This document shows, one piece after another, positions 33,385-42,085 of a stretch of 64,000 bases of DNA (its first letter is position 1; every line of letters begins with the position of its first letter). The stretch comes from Williamsia sp. 1138 (GTDB lineage Bacteria; Actinomycetota; Actinomycetes; Mycobacteriales; Mycobacteriaceae). A program made the position numbers and the translations under genes. The notes beneath the pieces are model-generated. The model was not told the DNA's origin. It made no database searches and saw only the letters and a program-made list of their open reading frames with translations. The stretch covers positions 124,001 to 188,000 of the forward strand of contig NZ_MJEJ02000046.1 of NCBI RefSeq assembly GCF_002095435.2, written 5' to 3'.

Positions 33385-34563
33385 CTAGATCATCGAACGC
33401 ATCATGCCTTCGGGTTCGCCGCCGAGTTGGGTGAGCGCAGAGGCATGGAAGATCGAACCCGGGACGTGGATGGCGTGCGCCAGGCCGGCGTGTGCATCGC
33501 GAAAGAACCTCTGCATCGGGAACTTTCGATGCAGCGCTCCCCCGCCCGACCTCGCGAAGATCTCGTCCACAGCCCGCACCGCACGCCAGGCGGCGGCGGT
33601 CTGGGTACGTCGGCCGATCGCGCGTTCGTCGAACGAGATCTCTTTGCCTGCTTCGGTTTTGTCGTAGAACCGGTCGACTGTCTCGAGCAACGCCGCCCGC
33701 GACGCCGCGATCTCGGCGGCAGATTCACCGATGGCGTAGAGAACGTACGGGTCTTCCTTTATCTTCTGCCCGGTGATCGCGACCCGATCCTTTTGCGCGG
33801 CAATGTGACAGGCGAGCGCGCCCTCGGCGATACCGATCACCGCAGAGGTGATGCCGAGGGGGAACATGCAACTGAACGGCATGAGATAGGTCGACTCGGT
33901 GCGCCCTGCATTGCGCGGCGCACTGCCGTCCATGACGTCCGCCGAGTTCAGCGTGCGGTAGCCGGGAATGAACGCGCCGTCGACGATCACGTCCTTGGAT
34001 CCGGTGCCGCGAAGTCCGACGACGTCCCAGGAGTCGTCGACGATGGTGTAATCGGCACGGGGCAAGAACACGTGCAAGATGGTCGGCGGCATGATCGGCT
34101 TACCGCGCTCGTCCCCCAGGATCGCGCCGAGCACGATCCACTGGCAGTGGTCGGTGCCGGAGGAGAACTGCCAGCGTCCCTTGAGGGTGTAGCCGCCGTC
34201 CACCGGGGTGGCCACGCCCATCGGCGCGTACGGGGAGGCGAGCCAGGTGTCCGGGTCGTCGCCCCAGATCTCGTCCTGCAGCTTCGGATCGGCGAAGGCC
34301 AGTTCCCACGGGTGCACCCCGACGATGCCCGAGACCCAGCCGGCGGCTCCGTCCATGGCCGCAACACCCATCACGGTCTCGGCGAACTCGCGGGGATGGG
34401 CGGACAAGCCGCCGTGCTCTACCGGCTGCAGCAGCCTGATCACGCCCGCTTCTCTCAACCGCTGCGCTGAGGTGTCCGGTAGCCGCATCAGTTCGTCGCC
34501 TTCGACGCCGGCTGCCCGGATCTCGTCGGCGTGCTCTTCGATGCGGTCGAGTACCTCGCCCAT
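33385..34563 (-). CDS. HsaA-like flavin-dependent monooxygenase (acyl-CoA dehydrogenase fold)
   Basis: A 392-residue protein of the acyl-CoA-dehydrogenase-fold monooxygenases. Segments such as GWVSGIVGVHPWELA, SPYAPMG, VVGLRGTGSKDV and RFFRDAHAGLAHA match, as I recall it, mycobacterial HsaA, the oxygenase of 3-hydroxy-seco-androstatriene-dione hydroxylation in cholesterol breakdown. Such enzymes take reduced flavin from a separate reductase (HsaB), which is not nearby. The region 25 bases upstream of the start carries an exact KstR consensus operator, which independently points to sterol metabolism. The other hsa genes are absent, so this is either an isolated hsaA or a paralogue acting on a different phenol. 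Confidence 0.78.
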   Translation of the reverse strand: MGEVLDRIEEHADEIRAAGVEGDELMRLPDTSAQRLREAGVIRLLQPVEHGGLSAHPREFAETVMGVAAMDGAAGWVSGIVGVHPWELAFADPKLQDEIWGDDPDTWLASPYAPMGVATPVDGGYTLKGRWQFSSGTDHCQWIVLGAILGDERGKPIMPPTILHVFLPRADYTIVDDSWDVVGLRGTGSKDVIVDGAFIPGYRTLNSADVMDGSAPRNAGRTESTYLMPFSCMFPLGITSAVIGIAEGALACHIAAQKDRVAITGQKIKEDPYVLYAIGESAAEIAASRAALLETVDRFYDKTEAGKEISFDERAIGRRTQTAAAWRAVRAVDEIFARSGGGALHRKFPMQRFFRDAHAGLAHAIHVPGSIFHASALTQLGGEPEGMMRSMI

Positions 34564-34587
34564 GGCGGCTCCTTAGAACGGGAAAAC

Positions 34588-34601
34588 TAGAACACGTTCT
34601 A
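34588..34601. promoter_or_regulatory. KstR consensus operator upstream of the HsaA-like gene
   Basis: TAGAACACGTTCTA is a dyad with six-base arms (TAGAAC / GTTCTA) and matches TNNAACNNGTTNNA at all fixed positions. It lies 24 bases before the start codon. KstR binding would repress the gene until sterol-derived acyl-CoA is present. Confidence 0.65.
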
Positions 34602-34647
34602 CCTTACTGGATGACCGTCCATGTCGAGAATGGTTTGCTCGGTCCTT

Positions 34648-35634
34648 TTAGGCGTGCCCGTCGAACAGCGAGGTCACCGACCCGTTCTCGAAGACTTCCC
34701 GGATGGTGCGGGCCAACAGAGGAGCGATGGACAGCTCGGTGAGGGTGTCGAAACGCTTGCTGTCGTCGATCGGCAGCGTGTTGGTGACGACCACCTCTTT
34801 CGCGCCGCAATTCGCCAGCCGCTCGGTCGCGGGCTCGGACAGGATGCCGTGGGTCGCGGCGATCACCACGTCTCCGGCACCCGCTTCTTTCAACACTCGC
34901 ACCGCGCCCGCGATGGTGCCGCCGGTGTCGATCATGTCGTCGATCAGGATGCAGGTCTGCCCGTCGACGTCGCCGACGACGCGGTTGGCCTTCACCTGGT
35001 TGGGCACCAGCGGATCTCGGGTCTTGTGGATGAACGCCAGCGGCCTGCCGCCGAACGAGTCGGCCCACTTCTCCGCCGAACGGACCCGACCGGAGTCCGG
35101 GGACACCACCGTGATGGTCTTCAGATCGTATTTTCCGGCGATGTATTCGGTCAGGGTGCGATCGGCGTGCATGTGATCGACGGGGCCGTCGAAGAAGCCC
35201 TGGATCTGATCGGTGTGCAGGTCGACCGTGATGAGCCGATCCGCGCCCGCGGTCTTGAGCAGATCGGCGATCAGCCGGGCCGAGATCGGCTCGCGACCCC
35301 GGTGCTTCTTGTCCTGGCGGGCGTAGGGATAGAACGGCAGCACCGCCGTGATGCGTTTCGCCGAGCCGCGTTTGAGGGCGTCGATCATGATGAGCTGTTC
35401 CATCAGCCAGGTGTTGAGCGGCTGGGGGTGACTCTGCAGCACGAAGGCGTCCGAACCGCGCACCGACTCTTCGAAGCGGACGAAGATCTCACCGTTCGCG
35501 AAATCCCGGGCCGTCTGAGGAGTCACCTCGATGTCCAGCTCCGCCGCCACCTGCCGAGCGAGCTCAGGATGTCCCCGTCCCGAGAACAGCATCAGTTTCT
35601 TGTCGTTGCCGGCCCGCGTACTCGTGGTTGCCAC
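34648..35634 (-). CDS. prs: Ribose-phosphate pyrophosphokinase (PRPP synthetase)
   Basis: A 328-residue protein that makes phosphoribosyl pyrophosphate from ribose 5-phosphate and ATP. Typical segments are FANGEIFVRFEESVRG, PFYPYARQDKKHRGREPISA, VDLHTDQIQGFFD and the PRPP-binding loop ILIDDMIDTGGT. The GTG at 35634 gives the usual N-terminus; an upstream extension lacks similarity. In Mycobacterium prs lies between glmU and rplY; neither neighbour is here. It is flanked instead by an HsaA-like gene and, beyond a strong terminator, an aldehyde dehydrogenase. Confidence 0.95.
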   Translation of the reverse strand: MATTSTRAGNDKKLMLFSGRGHPELARQVAAELDIEVTPQTARDFANGEIFVRFEESVRGSDAFVLQSHPQPLNTWLMEQLIMIDALKRGSAKRITAVLPFYPYARQDKKHRGREPISARLIADLLKTAGADRLITVDLHTDQIQGFFDGPVDHMHADRTLTEYIAGKYDLKTITVVSPDSGRVRSAEKWADSFGGRPLAFIHKTRDPLVPNQVKANRVVGDVDGQTCILIDDMIDTGGTIAGAVRVLKEAGAGDVVIAATHGILSEPATERLANCGAKEVVVTNTLPIDDSKRFDTLTELSIAPLLARTIREVFENGSVTSLFDGHA

Positions 35635-35720
35635 CGTGTTAGCCGTCCCTGCTGCCTTGGATGTTCGAGCTCGGAAGTGAACCTTGCGCCGCAAATCATC
35701 CTCTTGATGTGCAGACGACG

Positions 35721-35757
35721 CGAGGCCGGGTGGTCCGCAACGGACCACCCGACCTCG
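35721..35757 (-). terminator. Strong hairpin terminator after the aldehyde dehydrogenase gene
   Basis: An 11-base perfect stem (35727-35737 with 35741-35751) around a three-base loop is extended by five more pairs beyond one mismatch. It lies 26 bases past the aldehyde dehydrogenase stop and separates that gene from prs. Confidence 0.8.
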
Positions 35758-35782
35758 CTTCCGGAAGAATCAGGCCTTCAGC

Positions 35783-37216
35783 TCAGGCGTTGTCGCCGAA
35801 GATCGCCTTGGCCTCCAAGAATTCGTCCAGCCCGAACTTTCCGAACTCGCGTCCGTTGCCGGACTGCTTGTATCCGCCGAACGGGGAGTCGAACGCGATC
35901 GGGGCACCGTTGATGTGCACGTTGCCGGTCCGCAACCGGCGGGCCACCTTGCGGGCCTTTTCGGGGTCGGCCGACGACACGTATCCGGACAGTCCGTAGT
36001 TCGTGTCGTTCGCGATCCGGACGGCGTCGTCTTCGTCCTCATAGGCGATGAGGACCATGACCGGCCCGAAGATCTCCTCGCGGGCGATGGTCATGTCGTT
36101 GGTGACGTCGGCGAACACGGTCGGCTTGACGAAGTACCCCACGTCCACACCGTCCGGACGCCCGACACCGCCGGCGGCGACGGCCGCGCCCTCGTCGATC
36201 CCGGTCTGGATCAGGCGCTGGATCTTGTTGAACTGGGCCTCGGAGACGACCGGCCCCACGTGGGTTCCCGAATCCTCCGGCGAGCCGACGACGATCTGCT
36301 CCGCGGTTTTCTCGGCGATCTCGGCAGCTTCGTTCATCCGCGCTGCCGGCACCAGGATGCGCGAACCGGCGTTGCAGGACTGACCCGAGTTGACCACCAT
36401 CGCAGCGACGTCGCGAGCCACTGCATCCGAGAACCCGTCGTCGTCGAGAATGATGTTGGCCGATTTGCCGCCGAGCTCCTGGGCAACCCGCTTGACGGTC
36501 GGGGCCGCGTTCTTGGCGACCTCGATACCTGCGCGCGTCGAACCGGTGAAGGAGACCATGTCGACCTCGGGATGCGTCGACAGCGCTGCGCCGACGGTCG
36601 GGCCGTCGCCGTTGACGAGGTTGAACACGCCCTTGGGTACACCGGCCTCGTCCATGATCTCGGCGAAAACGAGCGCGTTCAGCGGCGCGATCTCCGACGG
36701 CTTGAGGACCATCGTGCAGCCCGATGCGAGCGCCGGAGCCACCTTGGCGGCGATCTGATTGAGCGGCCAGTTCCACGGGGTGATGAACGCGCAGACCCCG
36801 ACGGGCTCGTAAACAACGGTGGTCGACCCGATGGTCTCTTCGAACTCGAAGTTCTTGAGGGCCTCGAGGGTGTTGAGGAAATGTCCGAGTCCGGCGGGGG
36901 CCTGCGCTGCAGATGCCAGGCCGACGGGTGCGCCCATTTCGGCGCTGACCGCTTCGGCCAGGTCGCCGAGGCGGGTCTGATACACCTCGATCACCCGTTC
37001 CAGCAGAGCAATCCGCTCGTCCCGGGTGGTCGCGGCGAAGCTGTCGAAGGCTTTGCGTGCCGCGGTGACCGCGCGGTCGACATCCTTCTCGTCGCCGAGT
37101 GCGATAGTCGCGATGCTCGCCTCGGTGGCCGGGTTGATGACGTCGAGGGTGGCGGAAGAAACAGGATCCACCCACTCGCCGTCGATGTAGAACTTCTGGG
37201 TGTTCGGTGATGCCAT
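35783..37216 (-). CDS. NAD(P)-dependent aldehyde dehydrogenase
   Basis: A 477-residue ALDH-superfamily enzyme that oxidises an aldehyde to its acid. It has FITPWNWPLNQI, the cofactor loop FTGSTRAG, the general base Glu in QELGGKSANII (near 255) and the catalytic Cys in NSGQSCNAGSR (near 287). The C-terminal GGYKQSGNGREFG is normal. Length is standard. It is on the same strand as, but separated by a hairpin from, the valine operon upstream, so it is probably transcribed alone. The substrate cannot be told. Confidence 0.9.
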   Translation of the reverse strand: MASPNTQKFYIDGEWVDPVSSATLDVINPATEASIATIALGDEKDVDRAVTAARKAFDSFAATTRDERIALLERVIEVYQTRLGDLAEAVSAEMGAPVGLASAAQAPAGLGHFLNTLEALKNFEFEETIGSTTVVYEPVGVCAFITPWNWPLNQIAAKVAPALASGCTMVLKPSEIAPLNALVFAEIMDEAGVPKGVFNLVNGDGPTVGAALSTHPEVDMVSFTGSTRAGIEVAKNAAPTVKRVAQELGGKSANIILDDDGFSDAVARDVAAMVVNSGQSCNAGSRILVPAARMNEAAEIAEKTAEQIVVGSPEDSGTHVGPVVSEAQFNKIQRLIQTGIDEGAAVAAGGVGRPDGVDVGYFVKPTVFADVTNDMTIAREEIFGPVMVLIAYEDEDDAVRIANDTNYGLSGYVSSADPEKARKVARRLRTGNVHINGAPIAFDSPFGGYKQSGNGREFGKFGLDEFLEAKAIFGDNA

Positions 37217-37427
37217 TTTTCTCTCCTCGGAAAGCGTTGCGCTTACTCTTGATGTCTACCAGCGACAGCTCGTCCCGTCGGCCGGTCGGCACAATTGGTT
37301 CCGAGAATTCGTGCGAAGTACGGTTAACAAATCTGCGCCACCACCCCTGGCTACGTCGGCGGAGATCATGGTGGGGTGACATCAACGCCGACTTCATGGT
37401 CGCCGCTGTCACTGCGGGCGATACGAC

Positions 37428-37468
37428 GAACGCAGCCGCCACGGCTTGCAAATGTGGCGGCTGCGTTC
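37428..37468 (-). terminator. Hairpin terminator after mmsB
   Basis: A 15-base perfect stem (37428-37442 with 37454-37468) around an 11-base loop lies 46 bases past the mmsB stop. It ends the valine-degradation operon before the aldehyde dehydrogenase gene. Confidence 0.75.
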
Positions 37469-37514
37469 TCGGGTTCGTACGGCGTCTGGACGGGGATGCC
37501 GACGCCGGATCAGC

Positions 37515-38384
37515 TCAGCGCAGCGTCTCGATGATCGCGCTGAAGTCCTTGGCACCGTGTTCCTGCGCGAAGTCCGCATAGAGCGTTGCGGCGTGCTCGC
37601 CGAGCGGCGCGGTGGAACCGGTGGACTCCACCGCCGCCATCGCCAGGCCCAGATCCTTGTTCATCAGGGCCGTCGCGAAGCCCGGCTTGAACTCGTTGTT
37701 CGCCGGTGACGTCGGAACCGGTCCCGGAACGGGGCAGTTCGTGTGCACGGACCAGCAGTTGCCGGTGGCTCCGGTGATCACGTCGAACAGCGCCTGCGCC
37801 TCCAGACCCAGCTTCTCGGCGAGGACGAAGGCTTCGCCGATCGCGATCTGCTGCACCGCGAGCACCATGTTGTTGCAGACCTTTGCGGCCTGTCCGCTGC
37901 CGGTGGCGCCGCAGTGGATCACCTTGCCCGCCATCGGTTCGAGAATCGCCTGCGCGGCCAGGAACGCCTCATCGGTACCGCCGACCATGAACGCCAACGT
38001 GCCCGCGTCCGCACCCTTGATACCGCCGGAGACCGGCGCGTCGATCTGCGCGAAGCCGTGATCGGCTGCCTGCTGATTGATCTTGCGGGCGTCGTCGACC
38101 GAGATGGTGGAGCTGTCGATCAGCAGCGCACCGGTCTTGGTGCCCGGCAGGATCTCCGCGTAGCAGTCCAGGACGGCCTTACCGCTGGGCAACATCGTGA
38201 TCACGACGTCGGCGTCGGCGACTGCTTCGATACCGCCGGCGACCACGTTGACGCCGTTCGCCTCGGCGGCCGCGATCGCCGCCGCCGACAGGTCGTACCC
38301 GTGCACCGTATGGCCTGCGTTGACGAGATTCTTGGCCATGGGTCCACCCATGTTTCCCAGACCCAGAAACGCGATCGTGCTCAT
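37515..38384 (-). CDS. mmsB: 3-hydroxyisobutyrate dehydrogenase
   Basis: A 289-residue beta-hydroxyacid dehydrogenase that oxidises 3-hydroxyisobutyrate to methylmalonate semialdehyde in valine degradation. The NAD motif is GLGNMGGPMA (near 6-15), the substrate loop is DAPVSGGIKGADAGTL (near 117-132) and the catalytic lysine is in GSGQAAKVCNN (near 170). Its ATG overlaps the stop of the acyl-CoA dehydrogenase gene (ATGA). The operon with mmsA confirms the assignment. Confidence 0.93.
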   Translation of the reverse strand: MSTIAFLGLGNMGGPMAKNLVNAGHTVHGYDLSAAAIAAAEANGVNVVAGGIEAVADADVVITMLPSGKAVLDCYAEILPGTKTGALLIDSSTISVDDARKINQQAADHGFAQIDAPVSGGIKGADAGTLAFMVGGTDEAFLAAQAILEPMAGKVIHCGATGSGQAAKVCNNMVLAVQQIAIGEAFVLAEKLGLEAQALFDVITGATGNCWSVHTNCPVPGPVPTSPANNEFKPGFATALMNKDLGLAMAAVESTGSTAPLGEHAATLYADFAQEHGAKDFSAIIETLR

Positions 38385-39544
38385 ATGTACTGCCCCTTAC
38401 TCGACTTGTCCGCTTCAGCGCGGCCGATCACGACCCGCATGATCTCGTTGGTGCCCTCCAGTATTCGGTTCACGCGGAGGTCTCGGACGATTTTCTCCAG
38501 ACCGTATTCCCGCAGATACCCGTACCCCCCGTGCAACTGCAGCGCCTGATCGGCCACGTCGTAGCAGGTGTCGGTGACGTAGCGCTTGGCCATCGCACAC
38601 AATTCGACCTTGTCGGGGTGGCCGGCATCGAGCGCACTCGCGGCCTTCCACAGGATCAGCCGCGACGTCTCCAACGAGGTGGCCATGTCGGCCAGCGTGA
38701 ACCTGATGGTCGGTTCGTCGATCAGCTTGCCGCCGAACGCTTCCCGATCGGACACGTAGCTGATGGCCTTGTTGTAGGCCGCCTGCGCACCTCCCAGCGA
38801 GCACGCCGCGATGTTGATGCGGCCGCCGTTGAGTCCGTTCATGGCGATACCGAACCCCTTGCCTTCTTCTCCACCGAGGAGGTTGGCAGCGGGGACTCGG
38901 GCACCTTCCATGATGACCTGCGCGGTGGGCTGGGCATTCCAGCCCATCTTTGCCTCGTTCGCACCGAACGACAGCCCAGGGGTGTCGGACGGAACGATGA
39001 ACGTGGAGATGCCGCGCGGACCCTCGGCCCCGGTGCGCGCCATCATCACGTAGACGTCGGAGACGCCGCCACCGGAGATGAACTGCTTCACCCCGTCGAG
39101 CACGTAGTCGTCCCCATCGCGAACCGCCTTGGTACGCAACGCCGCGGCATCACTACCCACGGCCGGCTCGGTCAGGCAGTAGCTGGCAACGGCTTCCATC
39201 GACGCCATCTTCGACGCCCACGTGTTCCGCTGCTCTTCGGTCCCGTAGGAGTCGACCATCCACGTGCACATGTTGTGGATCGACAGGAACGCGGCGGTCG
39301 TGGGATCGGCCTTCGCCAGTTCCTCGAAGATGCGCACTCCGTCGATCCGGCGCAGACCGCTGCCCCCGACGTCTTCGCTGGTGTAGATCCCGGCCATGCC
39401 GAGCTCTGCAGCTTCCCGTAACTCCTCGACCGGGAAGTGCTTGCGCTCATCCCAGTCGAGTGAGTACGGCTCGATCCGCTTGCGCGCGAACGCTGCCGCG
39501 GTGTCGACGATGACCTTGTCATCGTCTGTCATCTCGAAAGACAT
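38381..39544 (-). CDS. Acyl-CoA dehydrogenase, probably isobutyryl-CoA dehydrogenase
   Basis: A 387-residue FAD enzyme catalysing alpha,beta-dehydrogenation of an acyl-CoA. Typical segments are YCLTEPAVGSDAAAL, the C-terminal helix GGYGYLREYGLEKIVRD and the catalytic Glu in ILEGTNEIMR (near 367). Its place between mmsA and mmsB indicates isobutyryl-CoA as substrate, as for mycobacterial FadE9. The start is nine bases after mmsA and the stop overlaps mmsB. Confidence 0.9.
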   Translation of the reverse strand: MSFEMTDDDKVIVDTAAAFARKRIEPYSLDWDERKHFPVEELREAAELGMAGIYTSEDVGGSGLRRIDGVRIFEELAKADPTTAAFLSIHNMCTWMVDSYGTEEQRNTWASKMASMEAVASYCLTEPAVGSDAAALRTKAVRDGDDYVLDGVKQFISGGGVSDVYVMMARTGAEGPRGISTFIVPSDTPGLSFGANEAKMGWNAQPTAQVIMEGARVPAANLLGGEEGKGFGIAMNGLNGGRINIAACSLGGAQAAYNKAISYVSDREAFGGKLIDEPTIRFTLADMATSLETSRLILWKAASALDAGHPDKVELCAMAKRYVTDTCYDVADQALQLHGGYGYLREYGLEKIVRDLRVNRILEGTNEIMRVVIGRAEADKSSKGQYI

Positions 39545-39553
39545 TGACGAGTC

Positions 39554-41074
39554 TCAGTCCATGGTCGGGATGACGAACTCGGCGCCATCCTTGATACCCG
39601 AGGGCCACCGCGTCGTGATGGTCTTGACCTTGGTGTAGAACTGGATCGCTGCCGGTCCGTGCTGATTCAGATCGCCGAATCCGGAACGCTTCCAGCCACC
39701 GAAGGTGTGGTAGGCCACCGGCACGGGGATGGGCACGTTCACGCCCACCATGCCGCACTGCACGCGGGCGGTGAAGTCGCGGGCGGCGTCGCCGTCCTGG
39801 GTGAAGATCGCGACGCCGTTGCCGTATTCGTGCTCGGACGGAAGCGCCAGCGCCTCTTCGTAATCCGCGGCGCGAACGATGCAGACCACCGGCCCGAAGA
39901 TCTCGTCGGTGTAGATCGTCTGATCCTTCTTGACGTGATCGAAGAGGGTGGGCCCGATGAAGTAGCCCTCTTCCAGGCTCTGACCGTCGTAGGTCAGGTC
40001 GTCGGTGGCGCGCTCGCGGCCATCGATGACGAGCTCGGCGCCGGCGTCGACACCCTGCTGGATGTAGTCCTTGACGCGCTCGAGAGCAGCCTTGCTGACG
40101 AGGGGGCCGTAGTCGGCCTTGATGTCGAGGCTGTGGCCGACGCGCAGTGCGTTGACCTTGTCGACCAGCTTCTCGCGCAGACGATTTGCTGTCGCCTCAC
40201 CCACGGGGACGGCCACCGAGATCGCCATGCAGCGCTCGCCGGCGCTGCCGTATCCGGCACCGATCAATGCGTCGGCGACCTGATCGAGATCGGCGTCCGG
40301 GAGGATGATCATATGGTTCTTGGCGCCACCGAAGCACTGTGCGCGCTTGCCGTTCGCGGCCGCGTTCGAGTAGATGTACTGCGCGATGTCGGAGCTGCCG
40401 ACAAAGCCGTACGCCTGCACGTCGTCGTTGTTGAGCAGGGCGTCGACGGCTTCCTTGTCGCCGTGGATGACCTGGAACACGCCTGCGGGAAGTCCGGCCT
40501 CGAGGAACAGCTCGGCCAGGCGCACGGGCACCGACGGGTCCCGCTCGGACGGCTTGAGGATGAACGCGTTTCCGGTTGCCAGCGCGGGGCCGGCCTTCCA
40601 CAGCGGGATCATGGCGGGGAAGTTGAACGGGGTGATGCCTGCGACAACACCGAGCGGCTGGCGAACCGAGTGCACGTCGATGCCGGTGCCGGCGCCTTCG
40701 GTGAACTCACCCTTGAGCAGGTGCGGGATGCCAATCGAGAACTCGATGACCTCGACGCCGCGCTGGATGTCACCCTTGGCGTCGGGGACGGTCTTGCCGT
40801 GCTCCTTGGACAGCAGCTCGGCGAGTTCGTCCATGTTCTCGCCGACGAGTGCGACGAACTTCATCATCACGCGAGCACGACGCTGCGGGTTCCATGCAGC
40901 CCAGATCTTCTGCGCCTCGACTGCGCTGGCAACGGCGGCGTCGACCTCGGCCGTACTGGCCAGGGGAACTGTCGCCTGCACCTTGCCGGTGCTGGGGTCC
41001 ATCACATCTGCGGTGCGTCCGCTGGTCCCGGCGACATGTGCGCCGTCCACGAAATGGTCGATTTGCCTGGTCAT
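39554..41074 (-). CDS. mmsA: Methylmalonate-semialdehyde dehydrogenase (CoA-acylating)
   Basis: A 506-residue CoA-dependent ALDH that converts methylmalonate semialdehyde to propionyl-CoA. The opening MTRQIDHFVDGAHVAGTSGR, ITPFNFPAMIPLWK and GAGYGSAGERCMAISVAVPVG (catalytic Cys near 281) are MmsA hallmarks. The ATG at 41074 has GAGGAC upstream and fits the family start. It is the first gene of the valine operon; a palindromic operator candidate lies 47 bases ahead. Confidence 0.93.
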   Translation of the reverse strand: MTRQIDHFVDGAHVAGTSGRTADVMDPSTGKVQATVPLASTAEVDAAVASAVEAQKIWAAWNPQRRARVMMKFVALVGENMDELAELLSKEHGKTVPDAKGDIQRGVEVIEFSIGIPHLLKGEFTEGAGTGIDVHSVRQPLGVVAGITPFNFPAMIPLWKAGPALATGNAFILKPSERDPSVPVRLAELFLEAGLPAGVFQVIHGDKEAVDALLNNDDVQAYGFVGSSDIAQYIYSNAAANGKRAQCFGGAKNHMIILPDADLDQVADALIGAGYGSAGERCMAISVAVPVGEATANRLREKLVDKVNALRVGHSLDIKADYGPLVSKAALERVKDYIQQGVDAGAELVIDGRERATDDLTYDGQSLEEGYFIGPTLFDHVKKDQTIYTDEIFGPVVCIVRAADYEEALALPSEHEYGNGVAIFTQDGDAARDFTARVQCGMVGVNVPIPVPVAYHTFGGWKRSGFGDLNQHGPAAIQFYTKVKTITTRWPSGIKDGAEFVIPTMD

Positions 41075-41120
41075 GGGGTCCTCACAAGTCATCTACGAGC
41101 GTGTTGTCCCCATCACCATA

Positions 41121-41138
41121 TACTAGGACTTCCTAGTA
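41121..41138. promoter_or_regulatory. Palindromic operator candidate upstream of mmsA
   Basis: TACTAGGA-CT-TCCTAGTA is a perfect eight-base dyad with a two-base centre, 47 bases before the mmsA start. It is AT-rich relative to its surroundings, as expected for a promoter region. The regulator is not identifiable in the window. Confidence 0.55.
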
Positions 41139-41170
41139 ATAAAGACCCGCAGGTCGGGCCTGGACGACCA

Positions 41171-41253
41171 ATGGCCCTGAAAACCGGCAAATACCAGGCC
41201 TTCGAGGGCAGATAGCCCTCGGAGCTCACATATCTGTCGGTTTTCAGGGCCAT
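41171..41253. terminator. Nested long hairpin between the DUF5302 gene and mmsA
   Basis: A perfect 16-base outer stem (41171-41186 with 41238-41253) encloses an inner hairpin CGAGGGC-AGATA-GCCCTCG (41203-41221). It starts 19 bases past the stop of the small DUF5302 gene, so a terminator is the simplest reading. The outer stem contains GAAAACCG, giving a run of U after the stem in either direction. Confidence 0.65.
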
Positions 41254-41271
41254 CTCGGCCACACGGGCCGG

Positions 41272-41433
41272 CTAGCCCGTCTTGCGGCGGAAGTTCTGCT
41301 GCCCACTCTCCGGCCCGTGCTGCCCAGCGGCCTTCGACGTCGCATCCTTGTGATCGGACGTCGGCTGGCCCTTCTGCTTCTTCCGCTCGAGTGCCTCGCG
41401 GAACTTACGTTTGGTCTCGTCGTCTGCAGCCAT
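41272..41433 (-). CDS. Small DUF5302-like protein
   Basis: A 53-residue hydrophilic protein (MAADDETKRKFREALERKKQ at its start, QQNFRRKTG at its end). Composition and the terminal FRRKTG pattern match the DUF5302 family of short actinobacterial proteins, which are often highly expressed and have no known function. The start at 41433 follows AAGGGG. No membrane or signal features. Confidence 0.75.
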   Translation of the reverse strand: MAADDETKRKFREALERKKQKGQPTSDHKDATSKAAGQHGPESGQQNFRRKTG

Positions 41434-41568
41434 GTCGTACCCCTTCACATGCGGTTGGTGGTGGTGAGCGTATCCAGCGGCGACAACCGGTGTCAGCTGG
41501 TTTTTGCCGTCTCCGCAATCCCCGTACTCCGCAATCATTGCCGGGTCGCACCGAGAAGCCACCATCGG

Positions 41569-41985
41569 TCAGCTCTCCATGGGCCGGTGATTGGTGGTTC
41601 GCTCGACCGTCCCGTCGGCATTGAAGTACTGCCACTGCCCCGTCTTCTTGCCGCCGACCCGGTCACCCCGGTCGATCAGGTTGCCCTCCGGACTCCACCG
41701 CTCCCAGAGACCGCTCTTCTGGCCCCTGTCGAATGAACCCTTCTGCAACAGGCCGCCGCCCGCTCGGTACCAAACACACGCCCCGTCGAGTTCGCCGTCG
41801 TGATAGTTCGACTCGGAGCGGAGCGTCCCGTCGCGAAAATAGTGTCGCCACAAACCCTCCCGACGATCCCGGCGGTAGGTCCCGGTCGCCTCACCACCGT
41901 GGGGATCGGACTCACGCCACAAACCGGTCTTACGACCCTGCGCATCCGTGGCATTGGCGGGCTGTTCGGCCTGGTCGTCTGTCAT
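41569..41985 (-). CDS. MORN-like repeat protein (YwqK family)
   Basis: A 138-residue protein composed of about five repeats of the MORN_2 kind, each with G-x-W and a following DG or GG turn: GLWRESDPHGG, GLWRHYFRDGTL, GACVWYRAGGGL, GLWERWSPEGNL, GQWQYFNADGTV. Databases annotate such proteins as YwqK-family antitoxins, by association rather than proof. No toxin-like neighbour is seen, so an antitoxin role here is unsupported. It is divergent from the flavodoxin gene. Confidence 0.75.
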   Translation of the reverse strand: MTDDQAEQPANATDAQGRKTGLWRESDPHGGEATGTYRRDRREGLWRHYFRDGTLRSESNYHDGELDGACVWYRAGGGLLQKGSFDRGQKSGLWERWSPEGNLIDRGDRVGGKKTGQWQYFNADGTVERTTNHRPMES

Positions 41986-42085
41986 CGGCCAAGGTTACCG
42001 AGCGCCCGATCGCGACTGGGATATGTGGGCACTGTTCGCTAAAATCGCGGGTCGGTGCGACTTGCCCGCTGGTCGAATCAGGCAA

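Noticed and set aside
41569-41985. Toxin-antitoxin system based on the YwqK-like protein
   Set aside because: No toxin-like gene is adjacent; the small neighbour at 41272 is DUF5302-like.
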